Part shown: piece by piece, positions 1 through 9,150 of the stretch
Layout of the letters: each line of letters starts with the position of its first letter
Position numbering within the stretch: the first letter of the stretch is position 1
Assembly: GCF_013179805.1 (NCBI RefSeq)
Contig: NZ_SRRZ01000025.1
Location: forward strand, 1-64,000
Reading direction: 5' to 3'
Length of the DNA stretch: 64,000 bases
Source of the DNA: Microcoleus asticus IPMA8
Lineage (GTDB): Bacteria > Cyanobacteriota > Cyanobacteriia > Cyanobacteriales > Microcoleaceae
Translations under genes and position numbers: made by a program
Notes under the pieces: model-generated
The model's database searches: none
What the model was told of the DNA's origin: nothing
Seen by the model: only the letters and a program-made list of their open reading frames with translations

Positions 1-1
1 C

Positions 2-100
2 AATATGATTCAGGATGTCGCTCATGTTTCTGTCTCAAAAAAGCTTTACGATCTTCTTGTACCACAAAATGTTACTATTTTGGAGATGTCTTCTGTGTAG
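2..100 (+). CDS. C-terminal end of an unidentified protein (partial)
   Basis: Frame 2 is open from the left edge to a TAG at 98-100 and encodes 32 residues ending in VTILEMSSV. The composition (mixed hydrophobic and charged, no low complexity) looks like a genuine protein C-terminus, and its orientation agrees with the next gene. The fragment is too short to assign a family. It could still be a chance open frame. Confidence 0.4.
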   Translation, partial: NMIQDVAHVSVSKKLYDLLVPQNVTILEMSSV

Positions 101-539
101 TTAAGCTCTTTTCGCTATATAACCATAAAATACCGCAAATTGCTCATGTATGTCAATTTCTTCTTACTCCCGTCGGAATCTCCTGTTGCGGGTATAAAAG
201 CAGAGCATATCGTGACTAGCTCCTTCTCTGACAACAGCGATCGACAAAGAACCTATCAAACAGTGTAAGGCCCCTCAATCGACAATTGTTATGCTTAAAC
301 AAAACATCTGTCCTTTCAGGACTATGTAATATACATCATTAAAACGATCGAATTGGAAGCCTACAATTGGGTGAATACTCGCGATCGCCCCTCAACTCCC
401 CCCTCCCATCCCCCAACAGCCCAACAATACTTAATAAAAACTTTATAAAAGTTACCATTTCCGCATAGATTAGAGTTATCCTAGAAAATCCAGCAATCCT
501 GCAAAGCGTCAACCTTCTCGTCACTTATCCAGTGGTTCG
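101..539. other. Intergenic region upstream of the dehydrogenase gene
   Basis: This stretch is AT-rich and holds no convincing gene. A 61-codon minus-strand frame exists but lacks protein-like composition. The first HIP1-type sites of the window occur near 380. Any promoter of the dehydrogenase gene should lie here, but no clear -35/-10 pair can be asserted. Confidence 0.5.
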
Positions 540-1685
540 ATGACTCAAACCCAAAGCACTAAAACCGCCACCCCAACTGCAATTTATTCCTTGACAATTG
601 CTCCCGCCTGTGTATTGCGGGGTCGATCGGCGATCGCACAAGCCGGAGAAGCGATCGCCCGTTTCGGAAAGCGGCCGCTAATCGTCGGCGGCAGCAACTC
701 CCTCGCCGTCGCGCAACCCTACCTGCAACCAATCCTCAAACAGCAGCAGTTACAATCCGCCGAAACAGCCTACGGCAAGGATTGCAGCGAAAGAAGCCTC
801 GAAACCCTCCGCGAAGCAGTCCAAACTCATCAAGCCGACTTCATCATCGGTGTCGGCGGCGGCAAAGCCTTAGACGCAGCCAAACTCGTCGCCCATCAGT
901 GCAAAATCCCGATCGTCACAATACCCACATCAGCAGCCACCTGTGCGGCTTGGACAGCCCTTTCTAACATTTATTCAGAACAAGGTGCATTCCAATACGA
1001 TGTCACATTAGCCAGATGTCCCGACTTATTAATACTCGACTACGGCTTAATTCAAACCGCACCGCAGCGGACATTAGTAGCAGGAATTGGAGATGCGATC
1101 GCCAAATGGTACGAAGCATCAGTCAGCAGCGGACACTCCGAACAAACCCTGATTATTTCCGCCGTCCAACAAGCTAGAATACTGCGCGATATTTTATTCC
1201 AAAAATCAGCCGCCGCCCTCAAAGAACCCGGTAGCGAAACCTGGCAAGAAGTCACAGATGCAGCCGTATTGCTAGCAGGAGTAATCGGTGGAATTGGCGG
1301 CGCCCAATGTCGCACCGTCGCCGCCCACGCCGTCCACAACGGCCTAACTCATCTATTAGCAAGTCACGGCACATTGCACGGCGAAAAAGTCGCATACGGC
1401 ATTTTAGTACAACTGCGACTAGAAGAAATGCTGCAAAACAATCAACTCGCCGCCACCGCCAGACAGCAACTGCTAAAATTCTACGCCGAAATTGGATTGC
1501 CTCAAACTTTAGACAACCTCGGACTCGGAGACATTACCATCACAGAATTGCAGCGCGCCGCCGACATAGCCTGCAATCCTAATTCCGACATCCACCGACT
1601 GCCTTTTAAAGTTGTTCCCCAACAATTAATGGCAGCGATGGTTTCTACCACCGCACCTGTGGGAGAATTAAAGATTAAGAATTAA
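540..1685 (+). CDS. Iron-containing alcohol dehydrogenase, GldA-like
   Basis: This 381-residue protein belongs to the group III, metal-dependent alcohol/glycerol dehydrogenase family, which oxidises polyols with NAD(P) in the cytoplasm. The nucleotide-binding loop GVGGGKALDAAK lies at residues 104-115. Metal ligands expected for GldA are present: Asp184 in AGIGDAIAKW, a histidine in AHAVHNG (263 or 266) and His280 in LHGEK. Length is normal for GldA-type enzymes (about 360-380). The real substrate cannot be told from sequence, and glycerol dehydrogenase is only the closest named relative. It precedes an aminotransferase by 99 bases that contain a strong hairpin, so the two are probably not one tight operon. 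Confidence 0.85.
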   Translation: MTQTQSTKTATPTAIYSLTIAPACVLRGRSAIAQAGEAIARFGKRPLIVGGSNSLAVAQPYLQPILKQQQLQSAETAYGKDCSERSLETLREAVQTHQADFIIGVGGGKALDAAKLVAHQCKIPIVTIPTSAATCAAWTALSNIYSEQGAFQYDVTLARCPDLLILDYGLIQTAPQRTLVAGIGDAIAKWYEASVSSGHSEQTLIISAVQQARILRDILFQKSAAALKEPGSETWQEVTDAAVLLAGVIGGIGGAQCRTVAAHAVHNGLTHLLASHGTLHGEKVAYGILVQLRLEEMLQNNQLAATARQQLLKFYAEIGLPQTLDNLGLGDITITELQRAADIACNPNSDIHRLPFKVVPQQLMAAMVSTTAPVGELKIKN

Positions 1686-1689
1686 AACA

Positions 1690-1755
1690 GTTTGTAGTAA
1701 GGACTTTAGTCCTGAAAAGGCTGTGCTAGCAAGGACGAAAGTCCTTACTACAAAC
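1690..1755. repeat. Inverted repeat, probable hairpin between two genes
   Basis: Two 24-base arms (1690-1713 and 1732-1755) are inverted copies with a single mismatch that would still pair as G-U in RNA. The loop is 18 bases. There is no T-run straight after, so it may be a mobile palindromic repeat acting as mRNA stabiliser or processing site rather than a classical terminator. Confidence 0.75.
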
Positions 1756-1784
1756 CAGGAAAACTGACAACTGACAAAAAATAA

Positions 1785-2966
1785 ATGACCTTGGATTGGA
1801 TTACCCCTGCTGACAGGTTGCAAAAACTACCGCCCTACGTATTTGCCCGTCTCGACGAACTCAAAGCCCGCGCCCGCGAACAAGGACTCGATTTAATAGA
1901 CTTAGGAATGGGAAACCCCGACGGTGCCACTCCTCAACCAGTAGTAGAAGCCGCCGTCGCAGCCATCCAAAATTCTGCCAATCACGGCTATCCACCCTTT
2001 GAAGGAACTGCCAGTTTCCGCCGTACTATTACTAAATGGTACAGCCGCCGCTACAACGTTGAACTCGATCCAGAAAGCGAAGCATTGCCTTTGTTGGGTT
2101 CTAAAGAAGGTCTAGCACATTTTGCGATCGCCTATATCAATCCAGGGGACTTAATATTAGTACCAAGTCCTGCTTATCCCGTATTATTTCGCGGCCCAAT
2201 CATCGCCGGTGCAAAAGTTCACAACATCATCCTCAAACCAGAAAACGACTGGGTAATTGACTTAGCCGACATTCCCGACAGCGTAGCCGAACAAGCCAAA
2301 ATACTCTATTTCAATTATCCCAGTAATCCGACTGGAGCAACTGCACCCCGCGAATTTTACAAAGATATTGTTGCTTTCGCACACAAACATCAAATTTTGC
2401 TGGTTCACGACTTGTGTTATGCGGAATTAGCCTTTGACGGCTATCAACCGACAAGTTTATTAGAAATTCCCGGCGGTAAAGAAATCGGTGTCGAATTTCA
2501 CACCATGTCCAAAACTTACAATATGGCCGGCTGGCGCGTCGGCTTTGTAGTAGGAAACAGCAAAATTATTCAAGGTTTGCGGACATTAAAAACTAACCTA
2601 GATTACGGTATATTTTCCGCATTGCAAGCAGCCGCTGAAACAGCACTGCAATTGCCCGACAGTTACTTGCACGAAGTGCAGAATCGTTACAGGACTCGCC
2701 GGGATTTCATGGTGGAAGGATTGGCAGAATTAGGGTGGAATATTCCTAAACCTCTGGCTGCAATGTATCTTTGGGTTCCCTGCACTCCGGGCATGAGTTC
2801 GACTGATTTTGCCCTGAATGTTTTGCAGCAAACGGGTGTTGTAGTGACTCCTGGCAATGCTTTTGGGCCGGGTGGCGAAGGATATGTGAGAATTAGTTTA
2901 ATTGCAGATTGCGATCGACTGGGAGAATCCCTGCGGCGCATGAAACAAGCTAATATTCGATATTAG
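1785..2966 (+). CDS. PLP-dependent aminotransferase, class I/II (LL-DAP aminotransferase/AlaC-like)
   Basis: This 393-residue fold-type I aminotransferase carries the glycine-rich segment DLGMGNPDG near residue 40, the Asn-containing YFNYPSNPTGA motif, and the PLP-lysine in MSKTYNMAGWR (Lys about 243). R-x-S near the C-terminus (YVRISL) is the usual substrate carboxylate arginine. Cyanobacterial relatives are annotated as aspartate, alanine/glutamate (AlaC-like) or LL-diaminopimelate aminotransferase. Exact specificity is an inference only. With dapF about 2.4 kb away a role in lysine or peptidoglycan precursor supply is conceivable, but the genes are not in one operon. Stop at 2966 is followed by TTAGTNATTAG-type short repeats to about 3075. 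Confidence 0.85.
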   Translation: MTLDWITPADRLQKLPPYVFARLDELKARAREQGLDLIDLGMGNPDGATPQPVVEAAVAAIQNSANHGYPPFEGTASFRRTITKWYSRRYNVELDPESEALPLLGSKEGLAHFAIAYINPGDLILVPSPAYPVLFRGPIIAGAKVHNIILKPENDWVIDLADIPDSVAEQAKILYFNYPSNPTGATAPREFYKDIVAFAHKHQILLVHDLCYAELAFDGYQPTSLLEIPGGKEIGVEFHTMSKTYNMAGWRVGFVVGNSKIIQGLRTLKTNLDYGIFSALQAAAETALQLPDSYLHEVQNRYRTRRDFMVEGLAELGWNIPKPLAAMYLWVPCTPGMSSTDFALNVLQQTGVVVTPGNAFGPGGEGYVRISLIADCDRLGESLRRMKQANIRY

Positions 2967-3077
2967 TCATTAGTTAGTGGTTATTAGTTAGTTGTTATTG
3001 GTTATTTGTTGGCCATCGTAACCAATTATTAACTACCAAGGACTAATGACTACTGACTAATGACTACTGACTACTAA

Positions 3078-4220
3078 CTATAACGTTTTAATTTGCTCAA
3101 TCACCCAGTCAAAAGTTTCCATAACTTGCTTGAGGGCCGATTCATCTTGCAAAGTAAACAAAGCCAGACTCGGCGACCTTCTCTCGCCCGGTTCTATAGG
3201 TAGCGACAGACCGATCGAACTCAGCTTGCTTCTCAATTCCAGCCAATTTTCTTCCGCATTAAACGGCGGTCCGGAACCGTAATTGTCAGCAGAAATCTCC
3301 ATTCTGCCAGCAATATCTACAGTGAATAACTGGTAGGGTTTTCTTCCCCTTTGAGGCAATTGAGCGGCGAAACCGCCGTAGGCATCCCCCGTTCCCCAGT
3401 GGATTTGAACTTCGGGTTCTTGACTTTTTGCCCAAAGGTAAATTGCTTTTGCCATTTGCGCCTCGTCCGCGCCCCGTCTAGCTTTGATTTCCGCAAAAAA
3501 TGAAGATTCATCCCAGCGCCTTCTTTCGCGTGTTGCGCTGGATTTTTTCTGCTGTGCTTCGGCTGTCTGACCGATCACTCTGGGAACCAAAGTTCTGAGG
3601 CCGTCTTCACTTACATACTGCTTAATTTCCAGGGCCAAAACTTCAACCGGGTCCATTTGTTCGTTGAGAAATTCGACAACTCGGCGCATTTCAGCGGAAA
3701 TCTCGTCAGCTACAAACACTAAGCGAACTTTACCCGCTTGCAAATTAGTTTTAACTTTCTGCCAAAATCGGTCTTCATTAGCATCCGCACCGAGAAACTC
3801 TTCAAAAATCTGTTCGGGATCGCGACCCCGATCGCGACAATTAGCTTCAAACAGAGCAATAATTGAATCGATCGGCCAGTAAAACAACGCATTAGCAGCA
3901 TAGTCGATCGACTGACCCAACACTTTTTGTCGCAGTTCGGCATTAGGAGTTCGCCTGACATCCACCAAAGTAGGAACTGCATTTTGGTCGAGAAACAAAT
4001 GATCCAGCGACCACTGCACCGCTGTTTCCTCATCGCTGGGTGCAGCTTCCCGCGAAATTAACAGCCACCTCCGGGTCGTAGCCCGATCGATTTGGTCTCC
4101 CGGGATCAAATTAGGATAAGTTACTAGCAAGTCTTGTAACTGGTCTTCCGAGTCGTAGGGCTGTTCCATCATTTCTACCAGCCTGTCGTCGTCCTGAATC
4201 AGATAAATACCTCCAGCCAT
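3078..4220 (-). CDS. Uncharacterised protein, possible PD-(D/E)XK nuclease-like fold
   Basis: The product is 380 residues, soluble, with no signal peptide or membrane segment. The first 130 residues have a pattern reminiscent of PD-(D/E)XK-type proteins: a strand pair LDHLFLDQ then PTLVDVRR, followed by a helix LGQSIDYAANAL. A second strand with E-x-K (LALEIKQYV) lies around residue 190. The canonical lysine of the first motif is Arg here, so activity is doubtful. The C-terminal half (QIHWGTGDAYGGFAAQLP) resembles a separate alpha/beta domain found in other bacterial proteins of unknown role. It stands alone between heptamer repeats, and no modification gene is nearby. A restriction role is not supported. 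Confidence 0.6.
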   Translation of the reverse strand: MAGGIYLIQDDDRLVEMMEQPYDSEDQLQDLLVTYPNLIPGDQIDRATTRRWLLISREAAPSDEETAVQWSLDHLFLDQNAVPTLVDVRRTPNAELRQKVLGQSIDYAANALFYWPIDSIIALFEANCRDRGRDPEQIFEEFLGADANEDRFWQKVKTNLQAGKVRLVFVADEISAEMRRVVEFLNEQMDPVEVLALEIKQYVSEDGLRTLVPRVIGQTAEAQQKKSSATRERRRWDESSFFAEIKARRGADEAQMAKAIYLWAKSQEPEVQIHWGTGDAYGGFAAQLPQRGRKPYQLFTVDIAGRMEISADNYGSGPPFNAEENWLELRSKLSSIGLSLPIEPGERRSPSLALFTLQDESALKQVMETFDWVIEQIKTL

Positions 4221-4237
4221 GCCAGCCCACCTACTTA

Positions 4238-4276
4238 ATTTTAGATTTTAGATTTTAGATTTTAGATTTTAGATTT
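4238..4276. repeat. Heptamer tandem repeat (ttttaga unit)
   Basis: About five tandem copies of a 7-base unit of the ttttaga type. The same unit recurs at 20511-20541, 32088-32120, 36476-36508 and 39361-39386, so it is an interspersed short tandem repeat family as known from filamentous cyanobacteria. Confidence 0.9.
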
Positions 4277-4378
4277 CAGGCTTAGTTATTAGTCTTCAGT
4301 CTTCAGTCCGCAGCAAATAACTTGTGAAGGCAGAAGGCATTGGTCAGAATTCAATACAAATTTTGAATTCAATAATTT

Positions 4379-4403
4379 TTATTGTTTGTTAATTAAACAA
4401 TAA
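4379..4403. terminator. AT-rich hairpin, possible dapF terminator
   Basis: Nine-base arms (4379-4387 and 4395-4403) are perfectly complementary around a 7-base loop, about 60 bases downstream of the dapF stop. The stem is almost purely A/T, so its strength as a terminator is uncertain. Confidence 0.4.
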
Positions 4404-4465
4404 AATCCTTCTGACGAGTGACTGATGCCCCTAATAACTGATAACTGATGACTGATGACTAATAA

Positions 4466-5350
4466 CTAATTACTAATACAACCAGTAAATACTAGCTGTG
4501 CCGGCCCGGTCATGTAAATCCGCCCTGAAACTTCTGCCCATTCGATTTCCAAAACGCCGCCGGGGAGTTCAACCGCAGTGGCCCGATCGCACTTCCCTAC
4601 CAACACTCCAGCTACCACAGCAGCACAAGCACCAGTCCCACAAGCTAGAGTAACACCTGCGCCTCTTTCCCACACCCGCATTTTTACATAGTCCGAACGT
4701 ACCACTTGAATAAATTCCGTATTGGTACGCTGAGGGAAGGCTTTGTTGTTCTCGAATTGAGGCCCGACAGTTTCTAAAGCAACAGCCGAAACATCCTCTA
4801 CAAACGTAATGCAGTGGGGATTGCCCATGCTGACGCAGGTAACAGACCAAGATTTATCAGCAACTTCGATCGGCACATCTATAACTTTGGCATCCGGTGC
4901 GGCCAAAGTTGTCGGAATTTCCGCAGCCAGCAGCCGGGGAACTCCCATATCCACCTTAACCTGACCGTCCGATCGCAATTCGGTGACAATAACGCCCGCA
5001 CCGGTGTGAATCCGGTACTCAGTCTTAGATTCAATCCCCCCCGAAGCTTGGGGGGGTTGGGGGGGGTGAATTTCCGACGATTCCAAATCGGCGATAAACT
5101 TAGCCAAACAGCGAATCCCGTTGCCGCACATTTCCGGTTCCGAACCGTCGGAGTTAAAAATCCGCATCGTATAGTCAGTGCCGTTTTGACCCGGAAGAGC
5201 AAATATCGCGCCGTCTGCGCCAATCCCGAAATGTCGATCGCACAAATCCACAGCTTGTTCTGGTGTAATCGCCGGTTCTGACGAGTGGCGGTTGTCAATC
5301 AGAATAAAATCATTTCCCAGTCCCTGATACTTCGCAAACTCGATCGGCAT
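4466..5350 (-). CDS. dapF: Diaminopimelate epimerase
   Basis: DapF interconverts LL- and meso-diaminopimelate for lysine and peptidoglycan synthesis. The start was set at the ATG at 5350, giving 294 residues beginning MPIEFAKYQGLGNDF; the upstream in-frame extension of 67 codons has no family similarity. The catalytic cysteine pair is visible: Cys75 in MCGNGIRC and Cys237 in LACGTGACA. An unusual proline- and glycine-rich stretch (about residues 94-107, PPQPPQASGG) is encoded by a G/C-run sequence at about 5030-5071 and lengthens a surface loop; it looks like a repeat that entered the frame. The gene is divergent from hfq, a neighbourhood known from other cyanobacteria. Confidence 0.95.
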   Translation of the reverse strand: MPIEFAKYQGLGNDFILIDNRHSSEPAITPEQAVDLCDRHFGIGADGAIFALPGQNGTDYTMRIFNSDGSEPEMCGNGIRCLAKFIADLESSEIHPPQPPQASGGIESKTEYRIHTGAGVIVTELRSDGQVKVDMGVPRLLAAEIPTTLAAPDAKVIDVPIEVADKSWSVTCVSMGNPHCITFVEDVSAVALETVGPQFENNKAFPQRTNTEFIQVVRSDYVKMRVWERGAGVTLACGTGACAAVVAGVLVGKCDRATAVELPGGVLEIEWAEVSGRIYMTGPAQLVFTGCISN

Positions 5351-5595
5351 AAAAACAAACCTCTTTTGGTTAAAACTGATTAGATAATTCGATCGCCAAA
5401 TTACCAATTTCCCACTATTATAAAACTTTATGCAATTTATAGTCCTTTCTAGTGCAAGATCGACAAATATAATATTTATAACTCCACAGCGATATCTAAT
5501 TAATGCTGATGTCAATGGCTCAATGAATATCGGTCGAAAATTAGCTGCCAACGGGTTTCTCCCCGATCCAGTAGAGGCGCTTGTAGTTGGGCCAG

Positions 5596-5611
5596 TACGG
5601 TTTAAACCGTA
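5596..5611. promoter_or_regulatory. 16-base perfect palindrome between dapF and hfq
   Basis: The sequence tacggtttaaaccgta is perfectly self-complementary and lies 52 bases before the hfq start in the divergent dapF/hfq intergenic region. It could be an operator or simply an interspersed palindrome; no regulator can be named. Confidence 0.4.
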
Positions 5612-5662
5612 TAAACAGAAGAATATGGTTTAAGGTAATATTTGACTATATTTTTCTGAACT

Positions 5663-5875
5663 ATGTCTGAATTTGAAACCGGATTGCCCAGCGTTCGCTT
5701 AATACAAAGCTACATCAAAGACAAACAACAGGTGGAGATCAAACTCCTTACTGGCGACTTACTAGCGGGCAGAATTTTTTGGCAGGATCATAGCTGCATT
5801 TGCCTCCTCGATCCGTCAGACCAACAAATTCTGATCTCGCGACCAGCAATTGCTTATATCAAACCCAACGGCTGA
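5663..5875 (+). CDS. hfq: RNA-binding protein Hfq, cyanobacterial type
   Basis: A 70-residue Sm-like protein. The Sm1 region (QQVEIKLLTGDLLAGRIFWQDHSCICL) and the short Sm2 strand (ILISRPAIAYIKPNG) match the divergent cyanobacterial Hfq rather than the enterobacterial form, and it lacks the YKHA-type signature. In Synechocystis this protein is linked to type IV pilus function and motility through binding PilB1 (established knowledge), rather than to classical sRNA pairing. Full length with no tail. The divergent dapF neighbour supports the identification. Confidence 0.9.
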   Translation: MSEFETGLPSVRLIQSYIKDKQQVEIKLLTGDLLAGRIFWQDHSCICLLDPSDQQILISRPAIAYIKPNG

Positions 5876-5879
5876 GGAG

Positions 5880-6017
5880 AGGGAGAGAGTGGGAGAGTGG
5901 GAGAGTGGGGGAGGGGGGAGATTGGGAGAGGGGAAAAATCTTCCCTCTTCCTTCTTCCCTCTTCCTTCTTCCCTCTTCCTTCTTCCCTCTTCCCTCTTCC
6001 TTCTTCCTTCTTCCTTC
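5880..6017. repeat. Low-complexity purine then pyrimidine tract
   Basis: From 5880 a gagagtggga-type purine-rich run is followed from 5941 by tandem cttcttccct/cttccttctt units up to the end of the next, convergent gene. Similar pyrimidine tracts lie at 17041-17066, 33530-33611, 34617-34660 and 43063-43080. The two halves are nearly complementary and could form a long stem between the convergent genes. Confidence 0.85.
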
Positions 6018-6018
6018 C

Positions 6019-8334
6019 CTAATCGCTAAACAGCTTTTCGCTGACTTGGGCGGTAATAAAAGGCAGCTTTAAAGCAGATTGCCGAACTGGCGGCGAGGCC
6101 GTCCGCTGCATCAAGCCTAGTTCGTAGAAGCCGCCGCACAGCAGCAAACGATCGCCTTCTTGCAAATTGGTAGTTCCGTCCGGCCAGCGAGTAAATTTCC
6201 CTTCCCGGCGGATCGCCCGCACCTGCACCCCGTACTGACTCAGCAAATCTACCTCTGACAGTTTTTTGCCCGCCCAAGGGCTGTTTGCTGGCAGCCTCAG
6301 CCACTGGCAGGAACTGTCGCCCTGCGGCACTGCAACTTCGCCCTTCGCCAGCAACTCAAAACTGATGAGTTCTTCGGGTTCTCCCACTACAAAAAGTCGA
6401 TCGCCCAACTGCAAAGCTGTCTTGCCGTTAGGATAATCAATTTCCTCGCCATTCTTGCGGACTATCGCCATCACGCTGACCCCTGTCAACTGCCGCAAGT
6501 TAGTTTCTTCCAGAGTCATGCTGGCGATGGGAGAACCTAACGGCAAGCTGTACCACTCGCTGTTCATATCTCGAACCGCCACTTTCAAATCCCGCGAAAC
6601 CGCCAAAGGTTCGCGCGGCGGCCGCAATTCCAGATAGCGGCTGCTGCGAATTTGCTGCACTTCCCGCGCGATCGCGGTTGCCGAGATCCCGATGCCAGCC
6701 AGCAAGTGGGCAGACAGTTCTAAACTCGCCTCAAACTCCGGCTGCACGACTTCCCAGGCCCCCAGTTGGTAAAGCAGTTCGATGTCTTTATCTTGGTTGG
6801 CCCGCACCACAATATCCAAATCCGGGACTAATTCTAAAGCCCGCTTCAGACACAAGCGAGTGCTCATGGGATCGGGAAGGGCGATCGCCATTGCTTTTGC
6901 CCGTTCCACCCGCGCTGCTTCCAATACGTGCAAGCTGGCAGCATTCCCGTAAATGTAAGGAATTCCTTGGACTCTGCAGTCTTGAATTCTACTTTCTGAC
7001 TCGTCGATCACCACAACAGAACAGTTGCGGCTTTGCAGCATTTTGACTAAAATTCTGCCGACTCGCCCGTAGCCGCAAACCACAACATAATTTTGTTCCG
7101 GCAAAGTTTCAGCTATTGCCACAGGTTGAGATGTTTCGTCAAAATAGCGCTGCAAAGGCCCGAATTTTTCCGCCCATTTCAATAACTGCGGCACGCTTCT
7201 CAACACAAACGGAGTCAGCACGAGGGTGACGGCTGTCGTTCCTAAAATTAACAGGTAAACGTTCCGCGAAACCAGCCCCATAGCTTGGCCGGAACTAGCG
7301 AGTACAAAGGAGAATTCTCCTATTTGAGCTAAGCCCAAACCTGCGATCAATGCTGTTTTTAGCGGATAGCCAAATAATCGGACGATCGGCGTTATAATCA
7401 AGAATTTGCCGACAAATACTATAAATACCAGTCCCAGAATTACTTCTAGATGGTTCCACAGAAACACCGGGTCAATTAACATTCCGATGGTGACAAAAAA
7501 TAAGGATGCAAAAATATCTCGCAAAGGCTCGACATAAGTTAGAGTTTGGTCGGCATATTCCACCTCCGAAATCATTAAACCCGCCACAAATGCGCCCATC
7601 TCGATCGAAAAACCCAAATATTCTGTAAGCAGCGCAATCCCTAAAGCCAAAACCACAACTCCCAGCAAAAACAGTTCCCGACTTTCTGTTTTCGCGAGGT
7701 AGCGCAGCAACTGCGGTACCATCCAAATGCCCGCGACTACAGCACCGGCAGCAAATAACCCGATCCGCAGCAGGGCCCACGCTACCGTCATGCCGATCGC
7801 TTCTGCTGGCTGATTGAGTGCCGGCAAAACTGCTAGCATTAGCCCCAAAGCCAAATCTTGAACTACTAATATTCCCAGCATGACTTGACCGTGGGAAGTA
7901 CCGGATTCATTGCGCTCCATCAAGCATTTCAGGACGACTGCGGTCGAGGAAAGCGACAGAATCGCTCCTAAAAACACGCCTTGAGCGGGCGATTCTACCC
8001 AGCCTACAGCCAAGGAAATTGCAGTAGTAATGGCGATCGTCAGCACAATTTGCAAGCCGCCCCCGCCCAAACTAATGGCTTTTACTTTCTGGAGTTCGGC
8101 GAAAGAAAATTCCACTCCCAAGGCAAATAACAAAAAAGCAACCCCGAATTCAGCCAGGGTGTCTACCTGAATTAATTCTTTAATCAGCCCCAAACCGGCC
8201 GGCCCAATTACGATCCCTCCCAGGAGATACCCGAGAATTACCGGCTGTCGCAACAGCGATGCAAAGAGTCCTCCTGCTGCGGCAGCAGCGAGAACTAGAA
8301 CTAAGTCAACGATCAGTCGGAAGTCTTCTTGCAC
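6019..8334 (-). CDS. Cation:proton antiporter of the KefB/CPA2 type with RCK (TrkA) domains
   Basis: From the GTG at 8334 the product is 771 residues and starts MQEDFRLIVDL; a longer frame to ATG 8430 adds a 32-residue non-membrane leader that is probably not translated. Residues 1 to about 390 form a Na/H-exchanger domain with roughly 12 membrane helices. A Rossmann RCK_N domain follows (VVCGYGRVGRILV, around residue 430), then two TrkA_C-type ligand-binding domains at the C-terminus. The family moves K+ or Na+ against protons across the plasma or thylakoid membrane, with gating by nucleotide. Ion and membrane are not determinable here. It converges with hfq. Confidence 0.9.
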   Translation of the reverse strand: MQEDFRLIVDLVLVLAAAAAGGLFASLLRQPVILGYLLGGIVIGPAGLGLIKELIQVDTLAEFGVAFLLFALGVEFSFAELQKVKAISLGGGGLQIVLTIAITTAISLAVGWVESPAQGVFLGAILSLSSTAVVLKCLMERNESGTSHGQVMLGILVVQDLALGLMLAVLPALNQPAEAIGMTVAWALLRIGLFAAGAVVAGIWMVPQLLRYLAKTESRELFLLGVVVLALGIALLTEYLGFSIEMGAFVAGLMISEVEYADQTLTYVEPLRDIFASLFFVTIGMLIDPVFLWNHLEVILGLVFIVFVGKFLIITPIVRLFGYPLKTALIAGLGLAQIGEFSFVLASSGQAMGLVSRNVYLLILGTTAVTLVLTPFVLRSVPQLLKWAEKFGPLQRYFDETSQPVAIAETLPEQNYVVVCGYGRVGRILVKMLQSRNCSVVVIDESESRIQDCRVQGIPYIYGNAASLHVLEAARVERAKAMAIALPDPMSTRLCLKRALELVPDLDIVVRANQDKDIELLYQLGAWEVVQPEFEASLELSAHLLAGIGISATAIAREVQQIRSSRYLELRPPREPLAVSRDLKVAVRDMNSEWYSLPLGSPIASMTLEETNLRQLTGVSVMAIVRKNGEEIDYPNGKTALQLGDRLFVVGEPEELISFELLAKGEVAVPQGDSSCQWLRLPANSPWAGKKLSEVDLLSQYGVQVRAIRREGKFTRWPDGTTNLQEGDRLLLCGGFYELGLMQRTASPPVRQSALKLPFITAQVSEKLFSD

Positions 8335-8870
8335 AACTTTATGAAAAAAGTATAAAGTTATATTATAGTGTCTAATGTGTTGACTATGTTTAGTGGGTTG
8401 ACTGTAGTTGGGAAGCGAGGGCAACTGCAACTATAGAACCAGGTATTTTCTGATACCAAAGAGTTTCTCTCCTCACAAAAAGCTTAACCTCTTGCAAGTC
8501 GATCGAGGCATTGGGGCTTGATTGTGGGTAATGTTTCACCTCAACCCGATGAGGGCGGAAAGATTAAATCAAGTTACTTTTTTTAATCAATTTCAGGCTG
8601 GGTGGAGTGATGTTGATTGCTTTTTTGTAGGGAGCGGTTTTATCGTGGTGTACATTCACCGATCGGCGATAGGTAAAAAAAATTAGTTGAAATCGTTTTT
8701 AGTCAAGCCATGCTTGCGGATTTACCCAATCTACTGCATAATTACTCTGACACTTTTGTGCTTTTTTATAGAAATCCCCGGTTTTGCTAACAATAAAGAT
8801 TTAGGTTTTAGACAAGTAATTTTGTCGTTGCTTTTGATACCTCAAAATGACAAGTCCATTCGGGATCTAG

Positions 8871-9110
8871 GTTGACAAAGCTGCCGTCGCACCTGTAAAG
8901 ACTTCACTAGAGGCGATCGAGTCCCTAACTTTAGGACACCCGTATTTGCTCGGTCACGAACTGAGCATTGCCGATTTCTAGCTAATTCCCGTCTTCACCT
9001 ACCTATCGCAGACCCCAGAGTACGAAGCAACGATCGCTCAAACTCCGAAACTGCGGACTTGGTGGAATGAAGTCAGTCAACTTCCCAGCGTCAAGAAAGT
9101 CTGTGCTTGA
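8871..9110 (+). pseudogene. Remnant of a glutathione S-transferase (C-terminal domain)
   Basis: The frame 8871-9110 encodes a sequence with the GST C-terminal hallmark LLGHELSIADF and the tail TWWNEVSQLPSVKKV, but is interrupted by TAG at 8979-8981 directly after IADF. The N-terminal thioredoxin-like domain is missing. The stop codon and missing start argue that it is a decayed gene. It lies 40 bases before an old-yellow-enzyme gene, a common partner of GSTs in electrophile detoxification clusters. Confidence 0.8.
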
Positions 9111-9150
9111 TTGACATCTGTAGCATTTTATAAACCACGGGTTTACAACC

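Noticed and set aside
339..524. 61-codon minus-strand ORF upstream of the dehydrogenase
   Set aside because: No protein-like composition or ribosome site; overlaps the likely promoter region of the next gene.
3078..4220. Restriction endonuclease or defence gene
   Set aside because: First motif has Arg instead of Lys, and there is no methyltransferase or other defence gene nearby.
8687..8875. 62-codon ORF with a hydrophobic, signal-like N-terminus
   Set aside because: Begins at TTG without a ribosome site and runs into the GST remnant; too weak to call a gene.
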